64,000 nucleotides of DNA from Protula sp. h YS-2021. Lineage: Eukaryota > Annelida > Polychaeta > Sabellida > Serpulidae. How positions within the stretch are numbered: position 1 is the stretch's first letter; each line of letters begins with the position of its first letter. Below are positions 51,930-63,830 of this stretch, piece after piece. The notes beneath the pieces were generated by a model. That model was not told where the DNA came from. It saw nothing but the letters and a program-made list of their open reading frames with translations, and made no database searches. A program made the position numbers and the translations under genes. The DNA lies in contig OX457024.1 in NCBI GenBank assembly GCA_949752745.1, positions 112,825,414 to 112,889,413 on the forward strand. The letters run 5' to 3'.

Positions 51930-52574
51930 ATGGAAAGTCAAAGCGTCAACATGACTGAAAAGAATGCACATGCTTGTACAGAATGTGGTGCGTTATACAA
52001 CAGTCAAGAAGCTTTGTTCAAACATATGGAACATTGTGGTGAGGGTGATGATGACAGCAGCTCTGAAAGTGAGTCAGAAACAGACTCCGAAAGTGAGTCA
52101 GAAACAGACGCTGTTTGGTATGATATGGTTCAAGAAGTCTGCGATAAATATGATACCAAATTTCAAGAAAAGGTTTCAGAATATGAAGAACAAGGGCTTG
52201 AAGATGCGCGTGAAATAGCAAGTGATGACTTTCGACCCATTTATAAGTGTCGACTTAAACAACTGTTTATGAGACTATTCAAATATACCCAACGTCTAGA
52301 ACAAAACGAACATTATCAAACCATTTTAGAAGACTTTAATTACTTTGTTGATGAAAAACATTACGAGTATTCAAAGGCACTAAAGGCGGCTATAAGAAGG
52401 AACGATGTATTCTTTGAAGAGCTTCTAGATGAGGAGGAGGAAGATGAAAGTAGCGACGAAGAAAGTGATATGGATGAGGACAATGAGATGGAAAAGAGTG
52501 AAGCAGATGAAGAAAAACAGACTTATTTGACTAAACTTTATAATAAAGACTTTGTAAATCAACAAATGTTATAA
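51930..52574 (+). CDS. Acidic C2H2 zinc-finger protein, 214 aa
   Basis: One C2H2-type finger near the start (ACTECGALYNSQEALFKHMEHC, where the final ligand is Cys), then a Ser/Glu/Asp run (about 40-60). A helical domain follows (VWYDMVQEVCDKYDTKF, IYKCRLKQLFMRLFKY, YSKALKAAIRRNDVFFEELL), then a second acidic region and a C-terminal LYNKDFVNQQ. Similar acidic zinc-finger proteins are common in invertebrate Polinton-rich loci (from memory). Start: first ATG. The flipped segment just upstream suggests the original N-terminus, with another finger, was inverted away. AATAAA at 52615-52620 ends the unit. Confidence 0.75.
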   Translation: MESQSVNMTEKNAHACTECGALYNSQEALFKHMEHCGEGDDDSSSESESETDSESESETDAVWYDMVQEVCDKYDTKFQEKVSEYEEQGLEDAREIASDDFRPIYKCRLKQLFMRLFKYTQRLEQNEHYQTILEDFNYFVDEKHYEYSKALKAAIRRNDVFFEELLDEEEEDESSDEESDMDEDNEMEKSEADEEKQTYLTKLYNKDFVNQQML

Positions 52575-52614
52575 TAGTGTTATAGATTAAAGCTGTGTGT
52601 ATTTAAGTGTATTA

Positions 52615-52620
52615 ATAAAA
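52615..52620 (+). terminator. Polyadenylation signal AATAAA
   Basis: AATAAA 41 bp after the stop of the acidic C2H2 gene, preceded by an AT-rich stretch. Confidence 0.55.
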
Positions 52621-52679
52621 CTATTCAACATATGTCTTGTTTTTTTCCTGAACTGGCTGCTATTGTTGCATCAATTGCT

Positions 52680-52932
52680 TGAACTACAACATGTTGAACA
52701 ACAACTTGTTGAACAACAACTCGTTTAACATGTTGAACAACATGTTAAACAACATGTTGAACATGTTTAACTTAGTCAACATATTGAACATGTTGAACAT
52801 GTTCAACTTGTTCAACAACATGTTGAACATGTTCAACTTGTTGAACGTGTTGAACATGTTGAACAACAGCTTGTTGAACAATTGTTGTACAATTGTTAAA
52901 CAACTTGTTGAAAAAAAAATTGTTGAACAATA
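52680..52932. repeat. Palindromic TTGAACA/TGTTCAA array
   Basis: Dozens of TTGAACA, AACATGTT and TGTTCAAC words in both orientations over 250 bp. Open frames on both strands, rich in Asn/Met/Leu, are by-products. Confidence 0.88.
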
Positions 52933-53119
52933 CTATGACGTAATATGTTCCAAAAAAATAATACTAATAATAATTGAAACACATGTTTGAATGAGCTTGC
53001 CATTCGAACACCGTCTTTGAATGGGAGGCTTGTCGTTCGAACACATGTTTGAATGGGGGGGGGGGGGGCGCCACTCCAACACTTGTCTTGAGAGTGTGCA
53101 CTCCGACCAAACTGCTGTA

Positions 53120-55268
53120 AACTAGACATCAAAATGAATATAATGGTGAAATTTTCCATCAAATCGGTCAACCATAATGAAAGTTATCTCACTTCTAAGT
53201 TAAAAATTTTAAGGTGAATCCATTATGCATACAGCCACCGGTGCAAAAAACCCTATGGCTACTGCAAACTAGATATAAAACTGAATCAAATGGTGAAATT
53301 TTCATGCAAATCGGCCAACTATAACGAAAGTTATCACACTTTTAAGTTAAATTTTTAAGGTGAATCTATTATGCATACAGCCACCGATGCAAATAACCTG
53401 TGATTACCTAATGTTAAAACTAGATATAAAACTGAATCAAACAGTGAAATTTTCATGCAAATCGGTTAATTATGACGGAAGTTATACCACTTTTTCACTT
53501 TTTACAAAGTTAAAATGGCGACATGTCATATTATGCATACAGCGACATGCGCAAATAGCCTGTGATTACTTAATGTTAAAATTTTACATAAAACTGAATC
53601 AACCAGCGAAATTTCTATGCAAATCGGTTAACCATGACGGAAGTTATACCACTTTTTCATTTTTTACAAAGTTAAAATAGCGGCATGTCATATTATGCAT
53701 ACAACCACCTGCGCAAATAGCCTTTGATCACTTAATGTTAAAACTAAATATAAAACTGAATCAAACAGTGAAATTTTCATACAAATCGGCCAACAATAGC
53801 GAAAATTTTCTCATTTTTTAACTTTTTTACAAAGTTAAAATGGCGGCATGTTACAAATATGCATACAGCCACATGCGCAAATAGCCTGTGATTACTTAAT
53901 GTTAAAATTTTACATAAAACCGAATCAACAAGTAAAATTTTCATTCAAATCGGTCAACTATAGCGAAAGTTATTCCACTTTTTCACTTTTTACAAAATTA
54001 AAATGGCGGCATGTTACAAATATGCATACAGCCACCGGTGCAAATAGCTCATGACTACTTTATAACAAAACTTTATATAAAACTGAATCAATGAGTGAAA
54101 TTTTCATGCAAATCGGTCAACTATACCGAAAGTTATCCCACTTTTTTACTTTTTATAAAGTTAAAATGGCGGCATGGTTACAAATATGCATGCAGCCACA
54201 TGCGCAAATAGCATGTGACCACTTTATGACAACACTTTACATAAAACTGAATCAAACAGTGAAATTTTCATTCGAAAGCATTCAAGCATAGCGAAAGTTA
54301 TACACTCTTGAAGTTAGCCATATCACGATCCCGGGGGTGGGGGGGTGGGGGTGGGGGGGTCGGTACATAGTATGTGCATAAGAGTCGACACATAGTATGT
54401 TCTACGAAGGGAGAGGGGAGGGAGGGAGGGAGGGAGGGAGGGGATCTGACGTCAAGACGCTAGCCTCGTTTTCAGGCAGCCTCGTTTTTAGGCACCCTCG
54501 TTTTCAGGCAACCTCGTTTCAGTCAGTTTGTCAGGGTAAACATGGGAATTTAAAGTCTCGAATTCTTCAGCTATGAAATAAGCTAAAATTTTTTTGTCAT
54601 GGTGTTGGTATGTGGTGTGTGCGGAGAGAGAAAAAAAGACAGAGAAAAAAAAGTGCACCATCTGGGGGTTAAAAATACCTATGAGTAGGGCTTATGAAAT
54701 GAAACGCTAACTCTGGTATATGTGCGGGGGAGAGAGAGAGAGAGAGAGTGTGGGAAATGCTTAAAAAAAGAAAAAAAAGAAGGAAAAAAACTTACCTTCT
54801 AATAGGCACTTTATGGTGTCGCCTTGAAACTCATGTGGTCTTTTTAAAAAAAAACACCTCACAAGCCTCCAATAAATAAGTATTTTCTGTCCCCCTCCTT
54901 TCCAAAAAAAAAAAAACAAAAAAAAAAAAAAAACACGGTCCGTTTTAACACTTTAACGGAAGTCCACTTATTTCATTCATTTATGGTGTTGCCTTGAACT
55001 CATGTGGCCTTTTTTTCCAAAAAACACCTCACAAGCCTCAGATAAGCAAATATTTTCTCCCCCCTCCTTTCAAAAGTTCCGTTTTCACACTTCAGCGGAA
55101 GTCCGTTATTTCAATTCCAATCGCGTAAACAAATGCAGAAATGACGTTTCGTTTACACGCCATCAATGTCGTCACACACGCTCCCCTGCAGCAGAAACGG
55201 CATGCGGATCCACTGCAGCAGAAATGACATGCGGATCCACTGCACTGCAGTGGAAACGGCATTTTCAC
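53120..55268 (-). repeat. Right inverted arm
   Basis: Reverse complement of the left arm but with ~7 copies of the ~175-bp unit instead of ~3. The outer 900 bp (54300-55268) match the left outer arm closely. Contains G-rich runs at 54330-54360 and a GGGA repeat at 54410-54445. Confidence 0.88.
55264..55268. repeat. Gypsy target duplication, left (TTCAC)
   Basis: TTCAC precedes the LTR and recurs at 60338-60342. Confidence 0.9.
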
Positions 55269-55382
55269 TGTTATATGCGTGAGGTGGCTACGTGGAAACA
55301 CTAATTGAAACTAAACAGACGCCAAGTTGCCGCCATGTCTTTATTTACAACCGGAAGTCACTGGCTACACATATACACAACA
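55269..55382 (-). repeat. Gypsy 3' LTR
   Basis: TG...CA ends. On the minus strand it contains AAATAAAG, a polyadenylation signal. Confidence 0.92.
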
Positions 55383-56035
55383 TTACCCGCGTACTGAAAC
55401 AAGACTTACTGTGTAGATTACTGCTTAACTGTGCTTTAACTGCTATTTTGCTACCAGCATTCAGTTGAACACTTTATCTGATTATCAAACAAAGAGATAT
55501 AAAATTTATACGTATACTAAACAGAATATATCAATTAAATTACCTGAAAATTGCGGAATTTTACTTTTTCAATCCTTTTTTTCTTACTCCATATTGTCGC
55601 TATCACTGCGATTCGACATTCTATGATTATGAACTCGATCCATGAGTGTGACTTAACAGGCATGGAAATGAAGCTCGAAGTAATTATAAAGGACAACGAA
55701 TACGCAAAATAACTACTTCAGAGATATCTAAACCATAACCTTAAACTTGCCACTCAGTTCAGATATATTATAAGCAATTAAATGCAAAAGATAAATCCAA
55801 AATTCTCTTCTTTTTATATTTACCGTACACAATTACAGCAGCTGAAATGTCGATTAACTGTAAAAATTGTCAACATTACAGCAACGTTATCAGCACTTTA
55901 ACTGAAGTGCAACCAGCTATCAAATCGGCACCTGTACAACATTAAAAAAACACAAAACGTTAATATAGGCTTAGAATAAATAAATAATAATTGAATATAG
56001 CAAAATATCTTAATTGTACGACATTTAACTAAAAG

Positions 56036-58909
56036 TTAGTCCTCGAAACCGTACTTCTTTGGTGATCTTACAGAACGACCTGATCGCGATACACGACCAC
56101 CGACACTTGAAATTTTAGTTTTTGCTTTAGCCGGTGAAATTGGGTGTGAAACATTGACAGAAGGCTCTGGAATTCTAACTGTCACAGTTTTTCGGCTAGA
56201 AACAGCGGGTTTCTCTTTCGAAATCATGGTTTCACCAGATGTAGATGGCGCTATGCTACACGGAATAGCTGTACGGTCTACTGTCGGGTTAGATTCAGTG
56301 GGCTTGGGTAAAACAGTTAATGGCTGAGGGGTATTATCGCTCTTGATATGTTTTTCTTCAACCGGGTGTTGTGAACAACGGATTTGGTCAACGTGTCTTC
56401 TCCAAATTGAATTGTCAACCAAAACTTCATACATTAACGTTCCGATTTTTCCCGAGATAACTGCAAATGTCCATTTCCCGTGCTTTTGTCGATAGTCCCT
56501 CACAAGCACTTCATCACCCACACTAAAAGAACGGCGCTGAAATTCGTCTTTGGTGTTTACATTTCTGTAAACGATGTCGCGCAAACTGGGTTTTGCCAAA
56601 TCCAGCCTTTTTTTGATTTCACGTCCTAGGAATAACAAGGATGGGATCTCGTTGGTAGTTGCGTTTTTAGTTGATCGATACATGAGTAGAAATTTGGCTA
56701 CTTTCTCGTGCATTGAACGAGGTTCGTGCTTCATCGATTTGAGACTAGATTTCAGACTCTGAACCATACGATCTGCTAAACCGTTTCGTGAGGGTTTAAA
56801 AGGACTCGTAGTTTTGTGAATAATTCCATGTAGTTTTTAGAATTTCTGGAAGGCTTCAGAATGGAAGGTTGTACCATTGTCTGTACAGATAACATCACAA
56901 ATTCCATAGGCGCTAAACAGTTCTTGAAGTACTTTGACAGTTTCCGGGGCAGTGATTTTTTCCATGATCCGTACCTCTGGCCATCTGGAGTGTGCATCGA
57001 CTATTATGATAAACATATGGCCTTGAAAAGGTCCTGCAAAATCAATGTGGATCCTTTTCCACGGCTGACTTGGCCATTCCCAGGGGTGCACTGTAGCTCT
57101 TGTAGGAGCTTTGCTTATCTCTAAGCAGCTCGGGCACATTTTAGCTTGTGTTTCGATATCTCTGTCGATACTGGGCCACCAAATGTACGATCTAGCCAAT
57201 TTTTTCATTTTCACCATATCAGGATGGGCACTATGGAGTTCTTGCAGGAATGCTCTCTGGAACCTTTCCGGAATAACCACTCTGTTTCCAATGAGCAGAC
57301 ACTCTTGTGAAATAGATAATTCTGATTCATGTGAATGATAAGGAGAAAGATCTTCAACTTTACCGGGCCAGCCATTTCTTGTGAACTCGAAAACTCTAGA
57401 CAATACCTGGTCTTTTGACGTTGCCTGGGCAATTTGTTTGAATGAAATCGGAAAGTTGTCGAGTAGGGCAGCGTAGAATATTGCTCTCTCTCCTGACGAA
57501 TTTTTCTGGCTTACCGGAAGAGGTAGTCTACTTAACCCGTCAGCGTTGGCGTGTTCACTTGTCTTTCTGTATTCAATTTCATAATTATAGCCAGTAAGGA
57601 AAATGGCGTATCTTTGCATCCGCGAAGCCGTAGTTGTTGAAATACCTTTTTTGGGGTTGAAGATCGAAACCAAAACTTTGCAGTCGGTAACTAGAGTAAA
57701 TTTTCGGGCAAACAGGTACATGTTGAATTTGTTGATGCTCCAAATGATGCTGAGGGCCTCTCGATCGATTTGAGAGTAATTTTGTTCAGGTTTTGACAAT
57801 GTTCGGGATGCAAAACTAATGGGGCGTTCGCTTCCATCTGGATAGATATGCGAAATAACTCCAGAAATACCTTTTGATGATGCGTCACAGTGCAGTCGAA
57901 GCGGCAGTTTCGGATCATAATGTGCTAAAACGAGATCAGATGTGATGAGATCCTTCGTTTTCTTAAAAGCCGTTTCACATGAATCTGTCCATAGCCATTT
58001 CTGATTTTTGTGGAGCAACTGGTGCAATGGATGTAGTATCGTAGACAAGTTGGGTAGGAAGCGGTGGTAATAGTTCACCAAGGCGAACCAGCTTCGTAAT
58101 TCAGAACCATTTCTTGGAGCTGGCGCATCTGTAACTGCCTTGACTTTCGAATCGGTCTTGTGGATTCCGTCTTTGTCGACGTTGTGAGCACAAAATTCAA
58201 TGGAATCTTTGAAAAACTCACACTTGTTGGGGTTGACTTTAAGGCCGTATTCTATTAATCGCTGAAAGACTTTCTCGAGGGTACATAGGTGATCATCTTC
58301 GTCTGAACCGGTGATTATCATGTCATCCAAAATACACTGCACGTTTTTGATACCTTTTAAAACCTGTTCAATTGCGCGTTGCCAAATAGAAGCAGCTGGG
58401 GAAATACCATACACCAGTCGATTGAAAACAAAAAGTCCTTTCTGTGTGTTGATGGTCAGGTATTTTCACGATTCTTCGTCCACTACCATTTGAAGATATG
58501 CCGTTTTGAGGTCTATCTTTGAAAATTTCTCTCCACCTGCCAATGTTGCTAACGTATTCTCAATAGTAGGCAATGGGTACGAGTCAACATTCAGCTGTGG
58601 GTTGACAGTGACCTTAAAATCGCCACATATCCTAACAGAACCGTCCTTCTTCAGAATTGGGACAATGGGTGCAGCCCAATCACTCCACTCTACCGGTGAA
58701 AGGATCCCTTCACTCACCATGTTGTCCAGCTCCTTGTCGACCTTGCCCCTCATTGCAAACGGGACTTGTCTGGGTTTGCAAAATTTACGGGTAACTCCCT
58801 CTTTGAGATGTAACTTCGCAGTTATCCCTTTTAGCTCACCCAGTTCTTTGCCGAAACACTCACTGTACTTTTCCAGAAGATGGTCTAATTTCTTCTTACC
58901 TCGAGCCAT
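56036..58909 (-). pseudogene. Gypsy pol: RT, RNase H, integrase (broken)
   Basis: RT: KPRQVPFAMRGKVDKELDNM, DWAAPIVPILKKDGSVRICGDF, KIDLKTAYLQM, then a TGA at ~58466, then GLFVFNRLVYGISPAASIWQ and CILDDMIITG (ILDD where YLDD/YIDD is usual). RNase H: LRLHCDASSKGISGVI, SQIDREALSIIWSINKF, TDCKVLV. Integrase: HSAHPDMVKMKKLARSYIWW, CPSCLEI zinc finger, HIDFAGPF, then ICTDNGTTFHS. The frame changes near 56836, after which KVAKFLLMYRST and the C-terminal tail follow to 56036. Several single-base substitutions create stops. Product inactive as read. Confidence 0.9.
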
Positions 58910-60200
58910 CCGTATGGACTTGATTTCGTGCCAGTTTAATTTGATGTGTCGGAGCTAATCTCTACCGAACAAAGGTGGACCTCCCCCGTGAAGAATGTAC
59001 AGCCGCAAACGATGTTCCTTACCTTCGTGTTCCACCAGAACATTCACGTACCCCTCTGGCCTTTAACCTTCTCCAGTATAGGTTTTTAACACAACGTTTG
59101 TTCTCCGCAGCCGTAATTTACCAAGATGGCGCTGATAATCCCTTTGCGATATTATCGAAAGCGCAGATCCTGTATCAAGCTCCATCTCGATCATTTTACC
59201 GTTTATTTTAGGACTGATCGTAATGGACGCACATTTCTTCTCGCTATTGTTGTTAACATCGCAAACAACTTCCGTATAGCCGAGATCTGAACAGGAAGTG
59301 CTGTCGCCATTCGAATCTTCACTATCAGTGGTCACTTCATCGTCATCAACATAAAAAACTTTCTTCTTTGGCTTTCGCTTCTTAAACTGGTCTATCCCGG
59401 TCTTTTTGCTGTCGGAAGATGACTTACCGGATTTCTTCATCTTGCATCTTCTCTTAATATGGCCTTTCTTACCGCAGTTGTGACATTTCTCGTCCTTAAA
59501 ACGGCATTCCTCGGGGCCATGACCATTCCTGCCACACCTGAAGCAACGATTTCCAGTGGTCCACTGCAACTTGTTAACATTTGCCGATGCTCCTTGGATT
59601 TCCGATACATCCTTCATGGCCATTTCCATGGCAATTGCTATCTCCTTGGCCTTCTGGTAGGTTAAATTCTTCTCCGACAGCAATCATTTCAGGACATTTT
59701 CGTTCTTTATCCCACAAACCAGCTGATCTCTGAGGTGCTCTGCCAGACGCTCACCGAACTCACAATGCTCACTCAGCTTTTGGAGGACACCCACGTAATC
59801 TGTCACCGACTCACCCGTCTGTTGCTAACGCTTGTAGAACCGGTACCTCTCTGCTATCACGTTGGGCTTTGGACTGAGATGTTCTTGCAGCAACTCACCA
59901 ATTTGCTCGAATGTCTTTGTTGATGGCTTGTTAGGTGAACACAGGCTATGTAGCAAGGAATAGGTCTTCCCGCCAATCAGACTAAGAGTTACAGCAACTT
60001 TTTTGTCGTCGGCTACGTCGTTGGCAATGAAATACTGCTCTAACCTCACCAGCAGTCTCGTCGAAGGGCTCCAATCGTCCGATCAGTGATGCCATCATTC
60101 ACAAGTCACTTCAGCAAACACTCACTTTTCCGTTATCTTCGGTACTTTTCTCTGCGTCTTTCTTCTCTACCAGATCCTCAAAACTTCTTCGGTCCGATGC
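58910..60200 (-). pseudogene. Gypsy gag and protease (broken)
   Basis: Gag: LEQYFIANDVADDKKVAVTL, two CCHC zinc knuckles (CFRCGRNGHGPEEC and CHNCGKKGHIKRRC). Protease: ELDTGSALSIIS with the DTGS active site. In-frame stops at about 59827, 59684, 59065 and 58955 break it. Reads into pol on the same strand. Confidence 0.85.
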
Positions 60201-60223
60201 AACACGATTTACTCGTCGCCATT

Positions 60224-60337
60224 TGTAATATGCGTGAGGTGGCTACGTGGAAACACTAATTGAAACTAAACAGACGCCAAGTTGCCGCCATGTCTTTATT
60301 TACAACCGGAAGTCCCTGGCTACACATATACACAACA
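60224..60337 (-). repeat. Gypsy 5' LTR
   Basis: Copy of 55269-55382. On the minus strand it is followed by AATGGCGACGAG, the likely primer-binding region. Confidence 0.92.
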
Positions 60338-60342
60338 TTCAC
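60338..60342. repeat. Gypsy target duplication, right (TTCAC)
   Basis: Direct repeat of 55264-55268. It also forms part of the right end of the Polinton-like element. Confidence 0.9.
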
Positions 60343-60348
60343 ACTACT

Positions 60349-60697
60349 ATTATATCCTTGTTTGGGAACTCCTCCGCCTCACCACTTATGTTTTGCTATG
60401 AATCTTTCCTGGTACTGTGCCCTTTCCTGATGCATGTTCAATTCTGTTCAATTTATTTTATATCTTGTCACAGCTTCATACCTTCCATTCGTGTCTCGCA
60501 TGATTGGAAAGTGTCTCATCAGCCACATTGGTCGGCACATCCTTCGCGCCTCCAAGTCTGTATGATTGAGGTGTTTATCTTTGAATAAAGCAGGTTCGGA
60601 TCCTGAAAAATGTATCATACATAAAATATGTCAGCGATTCTTCTTATAAATAAGTTGCATCAATTGGGTTTTGACTGTTTCTGTAATTACTGAATCA

Positions 60698-60700
<3 letters not shown>
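60349..60700. other. No recognisable feature
   Basis: Flanking host DNA. Only the 6-bp flank ATTATA (60349-60354) is informative. Confidence 0.4.

Positions 60701-60735
<35 letters not shown>
60701..60735. repeat. Poly(A) tract
   Basis: A run of about 30 A. Confidence 0.7.
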
Positions 60736-60736
<1 letters not shown>

Positions 60737-60770
60737 AGTTTTTATATTTGATTGAGCACGGTGTTGTTCG

Positions 60771-60780
60771 TCTCGCGAGG
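60771..60780. promoter_or_regulatory. TCTCGCGAGG motif, possible promoter
   Basis: A near-palindromic TCTCGCGAG word in a small GC-richer island (60750-60860). This motif marks some TATA-less animal promoters, but no first exon can be identified. Confidence 0.2.
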
Positions 60781-60860
60781 AGCGGGGATTTGTTTACTTC
60801 CGACGAGAGTTGCCATTTTCGCGATTTTTTGACAGACGAAGAGGCGGAAACGGAGAAAAA

Positions 60861-63230
60861 GAATCAATGTACCAGAAGTTATGGTCTTTAAGACGTTATT
60901 TTGAACCAAAGGAACAGTCTTTTATTTAGTTCCATAAGATAGTATGTTGCTATTCAGTTATATCACTTCTTTAACACGAGGAAGATTTTGTGAGTAAACT
61001 AGCTCCAAGAAGCGGTTCGTGACTCGGTTTCGGTGTACTCGTACCGCTCCAACCCTTCGGTATTTTACGATATCAGCCAAATTACACTTTCGCCGTACCC
61101 AACTAAAATGCGCAAAAATTCCGTTTCGAATAAAAATAACCGGGTAAAAATTTCAGTAAATGTTTGAGAAATGGGGATTGGGGTGCAGGATTCGCTCCTC
61201 AGAACATGTGGTGACCCCGGTCAGCGGAACAATAAGCCAATTCGCACTTTCGGATTTTTCCGGTGGAGGTGTTGTTTCGACTGAAAATATTGGGGGATAA
61301 ATTATAAAGAAATGATAAGGGGAAAACATCAAAATTCTCATTTTCTTTCAACATGCACACTTTCGAATTTATAAAGCCACCATATGATCTTTTAAAAACT
61401 ATTTTACATATTATTCAGTCTCTTTAATAACCAACATGTGACTATATTTCTGGCAAAATGGAATTTTGTTGTTTTTTGCCGTTTTTTTCCTATCATTTCT
61501 TTGTATCCTTATCCCACCAGAATTCAGCCGAAACGCAAAAACTTTTCAGCAAAAGTCAAAAGTGCGAATACGCTTATCGAAGGCTTCATGGCTGTGACAG
61601 AGATATAGAATAAAAGGATTGGCTAACTCGGAGCTATGAGAAAATTAAACTTTATTTGATGGGAAAGCTGCTGTTTCGACATCATCGGTATTTTTGTCAG
61701 TCCAAACTGATCCTATTACCAGGCGCTTCTAGTCATGGCAGTGTGTTGTCATTAGACCGTATGCTATTCACCTTATAATTTTCCTAGTACCTGCTGTGCA
61801 GACAGTGTATATTACACGCAAGTTAAATGTTTAACCCATGAAAAACTTGACCAGCGATATGTGATGTATGTACATATACAACTTACCTCCAAGCAGTCCT
61901 TGACTTCGTATATACTTGTGTGCCAGAATTACAACACGGTCCATTCCCACTCCACTCGTTCACACACACTAGTGTCACAAGATCATTTTTATCACTCTTT
62001 GTTTGCAAATTTACGAGCAAATTTCTCCTTTATCCGGTGATTGAAATAAATTCTTGTGCACGATGAATTTCGGTACATGCCGCTCTTTCAGATTTATAAG
62101 GATGTTTTTAAATGTTTTCCAGTTACAGAAAAATATGAGTTTCTATAAACGTATTGGATAGTGAAAAATATTTCAGTGATCCCCAGCTTTGGCTCCTGCT
62201 CCTATTTGAAACTGACGAAGGTCAAGAATATGTATCTGGAAGTTCAATTTTTGTGTGTTGTGAGGGTGTTATATCGCATACCAATCCCCATTACAGAAAA
62301 CTATTTGGTGAAAGTTCATGTACAATGTTCCCGTTTTTTTCAACAGAGGCATAGTTATTTTAATGTAAGGCATTCAATTATTTCTTCTATAAAGTGAACA
62401 AAAAATAATCTTCCCACTGACCTGCCATTTCTTTAATGTTTTTAACAGAACAGTCATGTGACCAAGTTGCAATAAAAGATTCGTGTAGTGTGTCGTTAAA
62501 TTTACAGAATAGATACAAGTGAAACATTTTTCTGTGAACCCGAAAAGAGGAAGTTCACGATCCGACCTCCTCACGCCTGCATTCGATTCGTGAACATAAA
62601 TTATTCGATCCAGATAACAGTGTATTGTCATTAGACCTTACGCTATCGACCTTTAACTTAGCTGAGCTGAATCGAATTGTCAGGCAAATTTCTACAATTT
62701 ATTGACATAAAGGCGCGCTGTCACACAGGATGCCACAAATCAAAATTCTAGACGATTGTCCGACAGTAGACTTACAGTTTCCTGCGCTAAATACTTTAAA
62801 AAAAAAAAAAAACAAACAAAGAAAAAATTATGATTCAAGATTTTCAACGCCACGATCCGATTTGATGAGCAGAACCACTTTTTTCGATTCTGACGATTTG
62901 TCAAGACATCTCTAGTCGTCCAACATGAATTGTTAATTTCATATGTTTTGTGGACATATTACATAAATATCTTTCATGGTATTGCGTAATAAAACTCAAA
63001 AGTACCAATTATTACAATAGTTGTATGGTGATTCCCATTTTCTTTATCTTTTTTGATTACTTGTGTTATCACTCAGAAAAAAAATTGCCAAAGTTATTAA
63101 AGGGGTGTAAATTGTTTAATGCAGCAAAATTTCATCACAGACCGCCCTTAAAGTGAGTTTAGTTGAGATGCAAGGGAAATGTTTGTGGGAAAACTGTGCC
63201 TAATCTAACCAAATATCGGGAGCTGTCTCT
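60861..63230. other. No recognisable gene
   Basis: AT-rich intergenic DNA with short open frames lacking motifs. A-run at 62800-62815. Confidence 0.4.
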
Positions 63231-63640
63231 TGAAGCCGCATACAGTGGAACCCCAGAAATGGGACCAACTGTCGGAAAATGGTGTGACCTTTGAGGTAGT
63301 CCTATTTGTGCAGTGCTTCGTGATTAGAGGGAAGGAGAAAGAGAACTGTTTGAAGTGACCCTAAGTGTGAGCTGGTCCCACTTGAGGTGCGGTTCTATCC
63401 CGGGGGTCAACCCCCTCCCTCCAAACGCAAGTTGGGTTTAACCATTTGTAGTCAAACCTTCAAGTTTGAACAACTACAATTTAAATTGAATAGGACTTTC
63501 AACTCCACGCTATTCATAAGTCCATATAGTCAGTTGAATTGCAAATACATAATTGGACTTCAAAATTCATGCAGGTCCCACCTAAAATCAATTAAATTGA
63601 TAACTGCGTTCACACAGTTGACCGCTCATGCCCTGCGATA
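63231..63640. repeat. Dispersed repeat with a CAGTGGAACCCC end
   Basis: TACAGTGGAACCCCAGAAATGGGACCAACT and later 'gctggtcccacttgaggtgcggttctat' look like the two ends of a mariner-type MITE, but the boundary is not clear. Confidence 0.35.
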
Positions 63641-63711
63641 GAGTGAAACTATGGCTCAATCCACCAGTGGCAGTGTGTATATTAAAATTCGAAACTGCAT
63701 TTTCTGGTTCA

Positions 63712-63830
63712 TTATGTCTCCCCGACCAAGGGGAGACATATAGTGTTTGTACGTTCTGTGTGTGTGTATGTGTGTGTGTGTGTGTGTGTGTGTCTGTGTG
63801 TGTGTGTGTGTGTGTGTCAGTCTGTTGTGA
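63712..63830. repeat. GTCTCCCC/GGGGAGAC palindrome and GT microsatellite
   Basis: tatgtctccccgacc pairs with aaggggagacata, followed by (GT)n at 63759-63818. The tail toward 64000 matches words of the 645-1740 family. Confidence 0.65.

Larger units (their letters stand above)
55269..60337 (-). mobile_element. Ty3/Gypsy LTR retrotransposon, 5,069 bp
   Basis: Identical-length 114-bp LTRs (55269-55382 and 60224-60337) differ at two or so positions, with a 5-bp duplication TTCAC. Minus-strand order gag, protease, RT, RNase H, integrase is the Ty3/Gypsy order. No envelope gene. The frame is broken by at least five stop codons, so it is inactive. The near-identity of the LTRs indicates a recent insertion. 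Confidence 0.93.
50428..60348 (+). mobile_element. Non-autonomous Polinton-like element with long inverted arms
   Basis: The left end reads AGTAGTGTGAAAATGCC. The right end, after discounting the Gypsy insertion, is its exact complement (...GGCATTTTCAC + ACTACT at 60343-60348). Flanks are ATAATA and ATTATA, a 6-bp duplication with one mismatch. AGTAGTG is also the end of the Polinton at 2809. Net length without the Gypsy is ~4.85 kb. It holds one gene (51930-52574) and no integrase or capsid gene, so it would depend on a Polinton for movement (inference). It shares a noncoding block with 4403-4490. Confidence 0.78.

Noticed and set aside
52679..52990. Asn/Met/Leu-rich open frames on both strands
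   Set aside because: Direct product of the palindromic TTGAACA array.
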